From Bacteroidales bacterium (GTDB lineage Bacteria > Bacteroidota > Bacteroidia > Bacteroidales > UBA7960): 7,285 nt of DNA. Below the pieces are notes generated by a model. That model was not told where the DNA came from, ran no database searches, and saw nothing but the letters and a program-made list of their open reading frames with translations. Location of the stretch: contig PUPG01000087.1 of assembly GCA_003553005.1 (NCBI GenBank), forward strand, positions 1 to 7,285, written 5' to 3'. A program made the position numbers and the translations under genes. Positions within the stretch are counted from its first letter, which is position 1. Each line of letters begins with the position of its first letter. Below, one piece after another: positions 1 through 6,140 of the stretch.

Positions 1-842
1 ATCATCAGATCGTAATCGCCGTGTTCCTCAATGCTTTCCACTTTAAACTCTTTGGTGTCTACCGGAACAGCCGATTCACCATCGGTGGTCATCTGCGGCA
101 TGCCCATCCAGGCGCCGTATCCATTCAGTGTCACGATGCTTGCGTTGGGGTCAAACTCAAACGCGTGGGTTCCGCTCAGGAATGCACTGACATCCTCCCC
201 GTCTTTGTTGATCATGTTTTCCGGAATGGCCTCAAAGCAGATGCCGTGCACGTCCGTTCCTTCAAAAATGACATCTTCTCCCCAGAATGCGCCGTGATCA
301 TCAAAAACAAAATCACCATCCCTGTGAAAGGTAAATGTATGGTAATACTTGCATGGCCTGGAACCATCATTTTCCAGTGACCACCAATCGCGGGCTCCTT
401 CTTTGTCGGGACCGACACCGAGGCTGGTTCCGACCCGGTAGAGTTTCCATGTTTTATGATCCATTCCCGCCAACAGGGTCAGGGTTTCATCCGGATCATC
501 AATGGAGATGGTTTCCGTAAACGTATGACTTTCGCCATCTTCATTGGAAGCAGTAAGCGCTACATCATATACGCCAGGCTCATCATAAACATGTGTGGGG
601 TGCTCCTCCGTGGAAGACTCCCCATCACCAAAGTCCCACGAGTAGGTGGTTGCATGTTGAGAAAAGTTTTCGAAAATAACCTCTAAAAAATTATCCTCGC
701 TAATCTCATACTGAAAACTGGCAACCGGTGTTTCGGGTTCAGGATCATCATCTGAGCTGCATGCATAAAAGCCAATCATGCCGGCAGTGAGCATAAACAG
801 CATGGCTAACCTGAAGATCTTGTGTTTGTGCGCGTTTTTCAT
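1..842 (-). CDS. PKD-domain surface lipoprotein, probable glycan-binding protein (3' end outside window)
   Basis: The frame opens at an ATG (842-840) and stays open for 280 codons to the left edge, so the C-terminus is missing. Residues 1-27 form a lipoprotein signal peptide (basic start, hydrophobic core LAMLFMLTAGMIGF) with Cys28 as the lipidation site. The following SSDDDPEPE matches the acidic export signal that sends Bacteroidota lipoproteins to the cell surface. Residues about 39-118 are a PKD (Ig-like) domain with the hallmark YSWDFGDG at 67-74 and a later HVYDEPGVYDV strand. From about 120 there is an aromatic-rich domain (TWKLYR, GVGP, DWW, FTFHRDGDFVFDD) resembling the C-terminal parts of PKD proteins in Bacteroidota glycan loci; that resemblance is from memory. 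A binding rather than catalytic role is inferred. The gene lies downstream of the SusR-like regulator on the same strand, with its own promoter. The leader is A-rich with no Shine-Dalgarno sequence. Confidence 0.88.
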   Translation of the reverse strand, partial: MKNAHKHKIFRLAMLFMLTAGMIGFYACSSDDDPEPETPVASFQYEISEDNFLEVIFENFSQHATTYSWDFGDGESSTEEHPTHVYDEPGVYDVALTASNEDGESHTFTETISIDDPDETLTLLAGMDHKTWKLYRVGTSLGVGPDKEGARDWWSLENDGSRPCKYYHTFTFHRDGDFVFDDHGAFWGEDVIFEGTDVHGICFEAIPENMINKDGEDVSAFLSGTHAFEFDPNASIVTLNGYGAWMGMPQMTTDGESAVPVDTKEFKVESIEEHGDYDLM

Positions 843-873
843 AAAATGGTTGTTTTTTGGTTGATAATAAAGG

Positions 874-897
874 CAGGCAATGCAAATGCTTGCCCTG
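874..897 (-). other. Stem-loop at the 5' end of the PKD lipoprotein leader
   Basis: On the plus strand CAGGCAA (874-880) faces TTGCCCTG (890-897), giving seven base pairs with one bulged C and a 9-nt loop. If the promoter at 908-942 is right, the transcript starts near 901-904 and this hairpin sits at its very 5' end. It could protect the mRNA or do nothing; it has no following T-run and is not a terminator. The pairing is seen in the sequence; a role is inferred. Confidence 0.35.
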
Positions 898-907
898 AAT
901 TTTGAAC

Positions 908-942
908 CAAAGAAAGCAACTAACCCATCGATTAACAAAAAA
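908..942 (-). promoter_or_regulatory. Bacteroidota-type promoter for the PKD lipoprotein gene
   Basis: Read on the minus strand, TTTTTTG (942-936) is followed after 20 nt by TTTCTTTG (915-908). The Bacteroidota primary sigma consensus is TTTG near -33 and TAnnTTTG near -7. The -33 element matches fully, the -7 element differs only at the A, and the spacing is right. The predicted start site near 901-904 leaves a leader of about 60 nt before the ATG at 842. Confidence 0.55.
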
Positions 943-979
943 TTAACTACAGCATGGCTGCAGCTCACGTAAATTATAA

Positions 980-999
980 TACATCATGAGTACATCATG
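980..999. repeat. 9-bp direct repeat TACATCATG, candidate activator site
   Basis: TACATCATG occurs at 980-988 and again at 991-999, separated by AG, so the period is 11 bp or about one helical turn. The pair lies about 40 bp upstream of the -33 element of the PKD lipoprotein promoter, where an activator would bind. The SusR-like LuxR-HTH protein encoded next door is the obvious candidate. The repeat is directly visible; its use as a binding site is inferred. Confidence 0.4.
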
Positions 1000-1139
1000 T
1001 AAGTTTTATGATCTTCTATGTCAAATGATTAAAAAATATAATTCTTTAATTCCCGGTTTCTCAATAACTATTTTTAACGTTTTGTGTACACCGGAAAATC
1101 TTGTTGGGGAGCGCGCAAACAGGGAAGGGATTCTGATGA

Positions 1140-4058
1140 TTAAAAGGCCATTAAGAATTCTGTCAGATTGACCTCGTGATCCAGGTTCATTTTTTTTCTC
1201 AGCCGGTACCGGCTAATCTCTACGCCACGCACGGAAATATTCATCAGCGGGGCAATTTCCTTGGTAGACAAATTCATGCGCAGATAAGCACAGAGGCGCA
1301 ATTCTTTGGGCGAAAGGTCCTCGTACTCTTCTTTCATGCGCGCAATAAAATCCTGGTGCACCTCATCGAAATAGCTGTTAAAAAGCTCCCAGTGTTTTTC
1401 GTTTTTCAACTCCCGGTTTACCTTCTTTAGCAGACCCTGGATACTCATTTTTTCCGGGTGATCGGCCGGGATGCTTTTCAGTAATTTGTTCAGGTCATTT
1501 TTTAGACTGGTGAGCGTTTTGTTTTTCTGGATCAGGTGCATGGTGGCGTTGGCCAGTTCTTTGTTTTTATGCTGCATTTCGGTGGCCAGGCTTTCATTGC
1601 GTAGCTCCATGATCTCTTTTTCGCTGAGCGCTGTTTGTTCTTTAAAGATTTGTTCCCTGCGGGCCAATCGCTTTTCATGCCTGATTTTTTCGCGTTGCCT
1701 GATTCGCAATATCCTTTTTCTTACATAATAGGCATTGGCTGCGATGATTGCCATGATCAGCAGGGCGTAAATTGCAAAAGCCGTTTTTGAGCGGTACAAT
1801 GGCGGGTTAATGGAGAAGTGAAAGGCGCTAACGCTACTCTCCATTCCGAAAGCATTCCTTGCTTTAACCTGGAATACATAATCCCCTTCACGAAGGTTTG
1901 TGTATTCCTTGACATTCAATGCATCCCAGTCAGACCAATCTGGATCAAATCCTGTCAGCTTGTAGGAAAAACTGATCGCGCCGGGGTTTTCATACATGGG
2001 GGCCGTGAAAATAAAGCTTACATCGTTTGAGGCAAAGGGCAAATCCAGCATGTGCTCGTGGTTTTCCAGGATTTCCCTGCTGTGCATGGCGTAGGACCGT
2101 GTTTCCGGCTTTCCATAAAAAGATACTTTTTCGAAGCTCACTTGTTCGGTAACCTGGTAATCGTGAATGATTGCCGGGTCATAATGGATCAATCCCTGCT
2201 GCGATCCAATAAATACGTTGTTGGCGTCTAAAATGGATATGTTTTGAAAAGCTGGCAGCAGAAAGGCATTAATCCGTTCAAAAGGCGCGGTAATGTCCCG
2301 GAATGTACCATCTTCGAGTCGGCGCATCAGCCCCATGAAATCATAGGTATAATACCATAGATTTCCATGGTCGTCCTGATAGATTTGATCAATAAATCCC
2401 TTGTTTTCAAATAACTGGCACAAATCCGCATCAGAAACAAACACGTCATTTTGGTGATCGTATGTTAAAACACCGGCGTGTGTGGTCACGGCCATTTTGC
2501 CGTTCACCTCCTGTAAATTGTAGGGCAGGGCTTCAGGCAGACCTTTTTCGCCACGATATAAGTGTACGTTGGTGACCTCAGAAAAACCAGTTGCGGTTTC
2601 GAGCTGGAACAACCCCTTGTAACCATGTGACACCCAAAGCTGACCACGGTCGTCCAGAAATACATCCCTGCTTGACTCCCTGAATCCTTCGATCTCATCC
2701 AGGAAATACCAGTTACCATCAATGTTTTCGAGCCTGACAAGTCCGGAAAAAGTGCCGGCAATCAGCAGATTGTCGTGCTCCGGTAGCTCCAGGAAAGACC
2801 AGAAACCGCGGATATCCGCGATCTCACGGGCCTGAAAGCCATTAACCTGGAAGCTGCCATAATTGTGCCCGCAAAGCAATGTATTGTCTATCACCTCCAG
2901 GCTCCATACCTGTCCTTCTGTGCCAGCGACCAGCTGAAACCGGGGTGGCGATACCTCGCGGTTGCTGATGTCATCCAGCTTGAGACCAAAAAGTCCCTGG
3001 TTGGTTCCCACATACAGCATGCCTTCATGCACTGCCGTGGCATAAACGCTTTCAATATTAAAATTGTGGTTAAGCATGGAAAAGGGCGAATTGAGCTCTA
3101 TGTAGTCAATGCCATTGTCCAGGGCCATCCATAGGTTGTTTTTCCGATCTTCAAATAAAGCCAGTACCGTGTTGTTCTGCAATCCCTTCGACCGGTTTAC
3201 GTGCTGTACAAAATTCCCCTCAGCATCAGTGATGAAGACCCCATTGCTGATGGTGCCAAAGGCGTAGCTGTTGTCAGAAAGCCTGGTGCCTGAATAGATG
3301 TTGTCCTGCTTTAATCGCTCGTTAATCGGACTATCCCAGGGGCTTAATTGCTGTCCATCCCACAGGAACACGCCTTCGCTTGATGTACCGACCAGGAACT
3401 GGTTTCTGCTTTTGGGGATGATGCAGGAAATTTCCTGTTGCCTGGCAATCGAATGATCGGTTACCAGGGATAAGCTGTCATGTTCCAAACGCATCAAACC
3501 CGTCTCACGTTCAACCACATAAAATGCGCCTCCTACCTCATGCATAAACCCAAATTCGCTTTTGGGCTGGATAACCTGCATCTCGTCGTCCGCATAAATA
3601 AAAATATATGAAAAGGACTGAAAAATGATCCGACCCTGATCATCTTCATAGATGTTCCATATTTCGTCAAAGTCCCTGAAAGAAGCAGGGATCAGATGGG
3701 TCAGCGAGTTCCAGGCCAGTTCGCCCCGTTCATTTGGCGCAAGAAAGCCCAGTTCTTCATAGGCGCCGGCAAAAATGGCGTTGCCCGCTGCCAGTACAGA
3801 GCGCACAATGGAACCATTGGGCATGGGGTAGGTATGCCAGTTGGTGCCGTTGTACTCCAAAACCCCATCATTGTTGCCAAAATACATAAACCCACGGCTG
3901 CACTGCGTAACCGACCAGTTTTGTGTACTGGCATCATATGCGTGCCGCTGGTGGTTAATAATGGTTGGCAGGCCAATGTCCTTAATCTGTGTATGCCCGG
4001 CAACAGACGGCAGGACCAGAAGAAGGAAGATGATATGTTTATGCACAAAGGCTTTCAC
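1140..4058 (-). CDS. SusR-like one-component regulator: periplasmic beta-propeller, Y_Y_Y domain, TM helix, LuxR-type HTH
   Basis: This 972-aa protein would sense a periplasmic signal and control transcription directly. Residues 1-20 are a signal peptide (IIFLLLVLPSVAG). Residues about 30-650 carry repeated propeller blades of the two-component-regulator-propeller type, for example NNDGVLEYNG, SSEGVFLWDG, DDRGQLWVSHGYKGLF and GSQQGLIHYDP. A Y_Y_Y domain follows at about 690-745 (SYKLTGFDPDW, YTNLREGDYVFQVKARN). A single membrane helix spans about 757-779 and leads to a basic then coiled-coil linker (about 780-870). The C-terminal HTH is at about 912-960 (LSPKELRLCAYL, LSTKEIAPLMNISVRGVE). No histidine kinase or receiver domain is present, so it is not a hybrid two-component system. 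The start is GTG (4058-4056): an in-frame TGA lies 13 codons upstream with no ATG, and the signal peptide begins right there. The family commonly regulates polysaccharide-utilisation genes; its inducer is unknown here. Confidence 0.92.
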   Translation of the reverse strand: MKAFVHKHIIFLLLVLPSVAGHTQIKDIGLPTIINHQRHAYDASTQNWSVTQCSRGFMYFGNNDGVLEYNGTNWHTYPMPNGSIVRSVLAAGNAIFAGAYEELGFLAPNERGELAWNSLTHLIPASFRDFDEIWNIYEDDQGRIIFQSFSYIFIYADDEMQVIQPKSEFGFMHEVGGAFYVVERETGLMRLEHDSLSLVTDHSIARQQEISCIIPKSRNQFLVGTSSEGVFLWDGQQLSPWDSPINERLKQDNIYSGTRLSDNSYAFGTISNGVFITDAEGNFVQHVNRSKGLQNNTVLALFEDRKNNLWMALDNGIDYIELNSPFSMLNHNFNIESVYATAVHEGMLYVGTNQGLFGLKLDDISNREVSPPRFQLVAGTEGQVWSLEVIDNTLLCGHNYGSFQVNGFQAREIADIRGFWSFLELPEHDNLLIAGTFSGLVRLENIDGNWYFLDEIEGFRESSRDVFLDDRGQLWVSHGYKGLFQLETATGFSEVTNVHLYRGEKGLPEALPYNLQEVNGKMAVTTHAGVLTYDHQNDVFVSDADLCQLFENKGFIDQIYQDDHGNLWYYTYDFMGLMRRLEDGTFRDITAPFERINAFLLPAFQNISILDANNVFIGSQQGLIHYDPAIIHDYQVTEQVSFEKVSFYGKPETRSYAMHSREILENHEHMLDLPFASNDVSFIFTAPMYENPGAISFSYKLTGFDPDWSDWDALNVKEYTNLREGDYVFQVKARNAFGMESSVSAFHFSINPPLYRSKTAFAIYALLIMAIIAANAYYVRKRILRIRQREKIRHEKRLARREQIFKEQTALSEKEIMELRNESLATEMQHKNKELANATMHLIQKNKTLTSLKNDLNKLLKSIPADHPEKMSIQGLLKKVNRELKNEKHWELFNSYFDEVHQDFIARMKEEYEDLSPKELRLCAYLRMNLSTKEIAPLMNISVRGVEISRYRLRKKMNLDHEVNLTEFLMAF

Positions 4059-4156
4059 GATATGGGGTACTTGTTGAGTCTCTTCATTCGCTTTTTTTCA
4101 GCTTATTCCAGCAAAAGCATTCATTTTCAGCAATCCGAACCTGGGTAAAGACCAAG

Positions 4157-4188
4157 TGAAAGTAAATATTTTTTTGATGCTGACCAAA
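4157..4188 (-). promoter_or_regulatory. Possible promoter of the regulator gene
   Basis: On the minus strand TTTG (4188-4185) is followed after 20 nt by TACTTTCA (4164-4157). Spacing and -33 box fit the Bacteroidota consensus and match the PKD gene promoter in spacing, but the -7 box keeps only TAnnTT. The leader to the GTG at 4058 would be about 90-100 nt. Confidence 0.3.
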
Positions 4189-4215
4189 CCGGCTAGCATG
4201 CAACAACACCATTTG

Positions 4216-4261
4216 CGTGCCTTCAGCTTCACAAAACCATCTTGCTCAGTTGAAGGGCATG
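4216..4261 (+). other. Inverted repeat in the leader of the twin-domain lipoprotein gene
   Basis: TGCCTTCA (4218-4225) pairs with TGAAGGGCA (4251-4259), eight pairs with one bulged G, extendable by a G-U and a C-G pair outward (4216-4217 with 4260-4261). The loop is 25 nt. A short T-run follows 12-15 nt later, too far for a classical terminator. It could be a leader structure, a protein site or chance. Confidence 0.25.
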
Positions 4262-4339
4262 GGCCACTGAACAATTTTTAAAACGCCATTGTTGCTACGA
4301 CTAGAAAATGCAGAACTACTAACCAAAATACATGATGCC

Positions 4340-5140
4340 ATGTGGAAAAAATTCTTGTTTTCCGGCCTGCTGCCGGCCTTATTCACTTCTTTTATGCTGG
4401 TGGGATGCAGCGATGATGACAATGACGAGATTCTCGACCTGGAGGAGCAGATCAGGGGGATGTGGGTCAACACCCAGGTGGATGACGAGCCAGTGGTGAC
4501 CAACGAAGCTTTCATGACGGATTACCGCATTGACTTTTCGCAGCGCTACGCCATTGGTCTCGACATCGATGATGCCAACAGCTCCTGGTTTGAGAATACC
4601 GAATACACTTACAGCGTGGAAAATGGCATGGTCATCGTGGAAGGACCCGATGTGTTTGGCGACGAGTTTTATATGGAATTTGAGATCCATGAGATAGATG
4701 ACCAGCATATGCGCTACTCCGTACCCATATTTATGATCAATGGTGAGCCACATCCCGATCCGCATACCTATACCCTGGAAAGGGTCACGGATGATCATCT
4801 TGATGACCTGCCGGGTACATGGCAAGCGCAGGCAAGCGGTGCCAATGGGGGAGAAGCAGAATACTACTTTGACTACTTTATGGACGGGTCTTATAGCCTG
4901 TATTTCCGGGATGATGAGGATAATTGGCTCATGCATGCGGATGAGGACAACCAGTACTACCTCTATGGTGGCCTGCTGGTGATGAATTTCCATGGTGGTC
5001 CGTTGGCAGCAAACAATGAACAGGGCTTTGAGGCATGGCGCATCGAACTGAACGGGGACAACATGACCTGGTCTGCCTTGCGCGAAGACGGCGAAACACA
5101 TTCCGTTGAGCTGGAAAGGGTGGCAGAACCACCGATGTAA
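4340..5140 (+). CDS. Acidic lipoprotein with two tandem lipocalin-like domains, function unknown
   Basis: The 266-aa product starts with a lipoprotein signal peptide (MWKKFLFSGLLPALF, lipobox LVGC, Cys23) followed by SDDDNDE, an acidic surface-export signal. The mature part falls into two similar halves. The first (about 37-152) opens with RGMW and closes with YTLERV; the second (about 156-266) opens with PGTW and closes with VELERV. The G-x-W opening and beta-strand-rich pattern resemble lipocalin-like domains of Bacteroidota lipoproteins, which suggests a duplicated barrel. No catalytic motif is evident and the ligand is unknown. The ATG at 4340 is chosen because it puts a basic residue pair directly before the hydrophobic core; an upstream in-frame TTG at 4289 would add 17 residues that spoil the signal peptide. 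It is divergent from the regulator and convergent with GH16, so its link to glycan use rests on position only. Confidence 0.85.
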   Translation: MWKKFLFSGLLPALFTSFMLVGCSDDDNDEILDLEEQIRGMWVNTQVDDEPVVTNEAFMTDYRIDFSQRYAIGLDIDDANSSWFENTEYTYSVENGMVIVEGPDVFGDEFYMEFEIHEIDDQHMRYSVPIFMINGEPHPDPHTYTLERVTDDHLDDLPGTWQAQASGANGGEAEYYFDYFMDGSYSLYFRDDEDNWLMHADEDNQYYLYGGLLVMNFHGGPLAANNEQGFEAWRIELNGDNMTWSALREDGETHSVELERVAEPPM

Positions 5141-5155
5141 ACCGCTTTAGCCTGG

Positions 5156-6043
5156 TTATTCATTCGGCTTGTACACGCGTATGTAATCGACCAGGAACTC
5201 CGAATAGTAATCCTTGCCCAGCTCTTCCAGACCAGCATGGCGGATGCTGTTGTTGATGACCACCCACATGGGTTCGCTAAACCATTTGTCCAGGATTTCC
5301 TGATCGTCAAAGCGATAGATCAGCACATCATTGGTATAAAAATCAATCCGCTCGGGTGTCCATTCCACCGCAAACACATAAACCTCCCGGCCAATGTGGC
5401 GGCGCGACCCGATTTTAATAGGCCAGGCCCCCAGTTGTTTGGGATTTTCCTGCGTGCCCCAGTGCATGTTGATCTCCTGGTACACCACATCCCGGCCAGT
5501 TTCCCTTCCGTAGGCTTCAATGACGTCAATTTCTGGTGGCCATGGCGGTCCCCACAGCCAAAAGGCAGGCCAGCTGTGCGGTGCATAAGGCAAGGTCATG
5601 CGGCACTCAAAATACCCGTATTGCTGCTTCAGGAAGTTGTAGGAAAACAACTTGCTTACCTGGTAAGGAAACTCAATGACAGAATCCAGCTGGTATACGT
5701 AGATCTCCTTCGGGTTGTATTGGCTGGTAAAAGCAGCATAGCCACCTTCTCTCAGCTCTGGTGGACCATAATGGACGTTAAGCCTGCGGGGGTGATACAT
5801 GTTCGATCCACCGACTTTCCAGTGGTTCTCGTCGCCGGTCTCGTTCCAGGATTTCTCCTCAAAGGTCTCATTCAGCACCAGGGTGTAACCCGCTCTCTCC
5901 AGGTCTGTCTTGCCTTCCAGTTTCTCCGAATTGAACAAGCGGTAAGTGCCATAACGCGATCGCAAATACCTGTTTTGCACCTCACATCCGGTTAACAAAA
6001 TCAAAATAGCCAGGCTTGCCAATTGTATCCCAATATTTCGCAT
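5156..6043 (-). CDS. Glycoside hydrolase family 16 lipoprotein (putative endo-beta-glucanase/laminarinase-like)
   Basis: The 295-aa product is an exported lipoprotein: signal peptide with core LASLAILILL and lipobox LTGC (Cys20). Cys20 is followed by EVQNR rather than an S-D-D-D motif, so it may face the periplasm, unlike the other two lipoproteins. The GH16 jelly-roll domain covers about residues 53-294. It has the substrate-cleft strand GYFECRMTLPYAPHSWPAFW and the catalytic signature EIDVIE at 171-176: Glu171 nucleophile, Asp173 helper and Glu176 acid/base. This ExDxxE form with the extra bulge residue is the one found in laminarinases, agarases and carrageenases, not in bacterial lichenases. 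The C-terminal DYIRVYKP strand is typical, and the domain looks complete. Substrate cannot be fixed; beta-1,3-glucan is the default guess. The helicase gene lies 97 bp upstream on the same strand. The start codon sits inside a large hairpin (6005-6071). Confidence 0.93.
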   Translation of the reverse strand: MRNIGIQLASLAILILLTGCEVQNRYLRSRYGTYRLFNSEKLEGKTDLERAGYTLVLNETFEEKSWNETGDENHWKVGGSNMYHPRRLNVHYGPPELREGGYAAFTSQYNPKEIYVYQLDSVIEFPYQVSKLFSYNFLKQQYGYFECRMTLPYAPHSWPAFWLWGPPWPPEIDVIEAYGRETGRDVVYQEINMHWGTQENPKQLGAWPIKIGSRRHIGREVYVFAVEWTPERIDFYTNDVLIYRFDDQEILDKWFSEPMWVVINNSIRHAGLEELGKDYYSEFLVDYIRVYKPNE

Positions 6044-6071
6044 GGGATAAAAATAGCAAATCCTGGCTATC
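6005..6071 (-). promoter_or_regulatory. Long imperfect hairpin enclosing the GH16 start codon
   Basis: Plus-strand coordinates of the paired blocks, outer to inner: ATAGCCAGG (6006-6014) with CCTGGCTAT (6062-6070), plus a G-U pair at 6005/6071; TTGC (6016-6019) with GCAA (6056-6059); four of six possible pairs between 6020-6025 and 6050-6055; and TATCCC (6026-6031) with GGGATA (6044-6049). This gives about 24 pairs in register with only small internal loops. The 12-nt apical loop (6032-6043) begins, in the mRNA, exactly with the AUG. The pairing is seen directly. Control of translation initiation is inferred and needs a transcript starting upstream of 6071, either from the helicase gene or from a promoter in 6072-6140. 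Confidence 0.55.
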
Positions 6072-6103
6072 TGAAAGTAATTAATTTAAAAATGTGGATA
6101 TCC

Positions 6104-6136
6104 CAGGCAGCGGCCCGAGCATACGGCTTTGGCCTG
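6104..6136 (-). terminator. Possible terminator or 3' hairpin of the helicase gene
   Basis: Just after the helicase stop codon, CAGGC plus AGC (6104-6111) can pair with GCT (6126-6128) and GCCTG (6132-6136), eight pairs with a 3-nt bulge and a GC-rich loop. In the direction of transcription an ATTTTTAAATT tract follows about 10 nt later. The distance to the T-run makes intrinsic termination uncertain; if it fails, GH16 is co-transcribed with the helicase. Confidence 0.3.
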
Positions 6137-6140
6137 AATG

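Larger units (their letters stand above)
843..1139. other. Intergenic region between regulator gene and PKD lipoprotein gene
   Basis: This 297-bp A/T-rich stretch holds the promoter, leader hairpin and direct repeat listed separately. It also has an 8-bp palindrome GCTGCAGC at 957-964, between promoter and direct repeat. No convincing hairpin plus T-run follows the regulator stop codon (1142-1140), so where the regulator transcript ends is unclear and read-through into the PKD gene is possible. No tRNA or recognisable riboswitch was seen. Confidence 0.6.
4059..4339. other. Divergent intergenic region between regulator and twin-domain lipoprotein
   Basis: This 281-bp region must hold promoters in both directions. 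A weak minus-strand candidate (4157-4188) and an inverted repeat (4216-4261) are listed separately. No good TTTG / TAnnTTTG pair was found on the plus strand. CATCATGTA, matching the second direct-repeat copy at 993-1001, occurs once on the minus strand (4337-4329) beside the lipoprotein start; a single 9-bp match may be chance. Confidence 0.5.

Noticed and set aside
986..1171. Small 61-codon plus-strand frame in the intergenic region
   Set aside because: It begins inside the direct repeat, runs into the 3' end of the regulator gene, and has no signal, domain or recognisable initiation region.
1140..4058. Hybrid two-component sensor kinase
   Set aside because: The propeller and Y_Y_Y domains suggest it, but the sequence after the membrane helix has no HisKA, ATPase or receiver motifs and ends in a LuxR-type HTH.
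3696..4148. Plus-strand frame of 150 codons covering the start of the regulator
   Set aside because: It overlaps the regulator's signal peptide and first propeller blades and has no protein-like features.
4289..4339. TTG start for the twin-domain lipoprotein
   Set aside because: It would add 17 residues with acidic and polar character ahead of the signal peptide; the ATG at 4340 gives a standard lipoprotein N-terminus.
4379..5101. Long minus-strand open frame (240 codons) antisense to the twin-domain lipoprotein
   Set aside because: The opposite strand has a signal peptide, lipobox and domain repeats; this frame shows none.
5137..5157. AACC/GGTT inverted repeat at the convergent gene ends as a bidirectional terminator
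   Set aside because: Only four pairs and no T-run; too weak to call.
5237..5995. Long plus-strand open frame (252 codons) antisense to GH16
   Set aside because: It lies wholly inside the GH16 gene, has no recognisable domain or signal peptide, and its partner strand encodes a complete enzyme.
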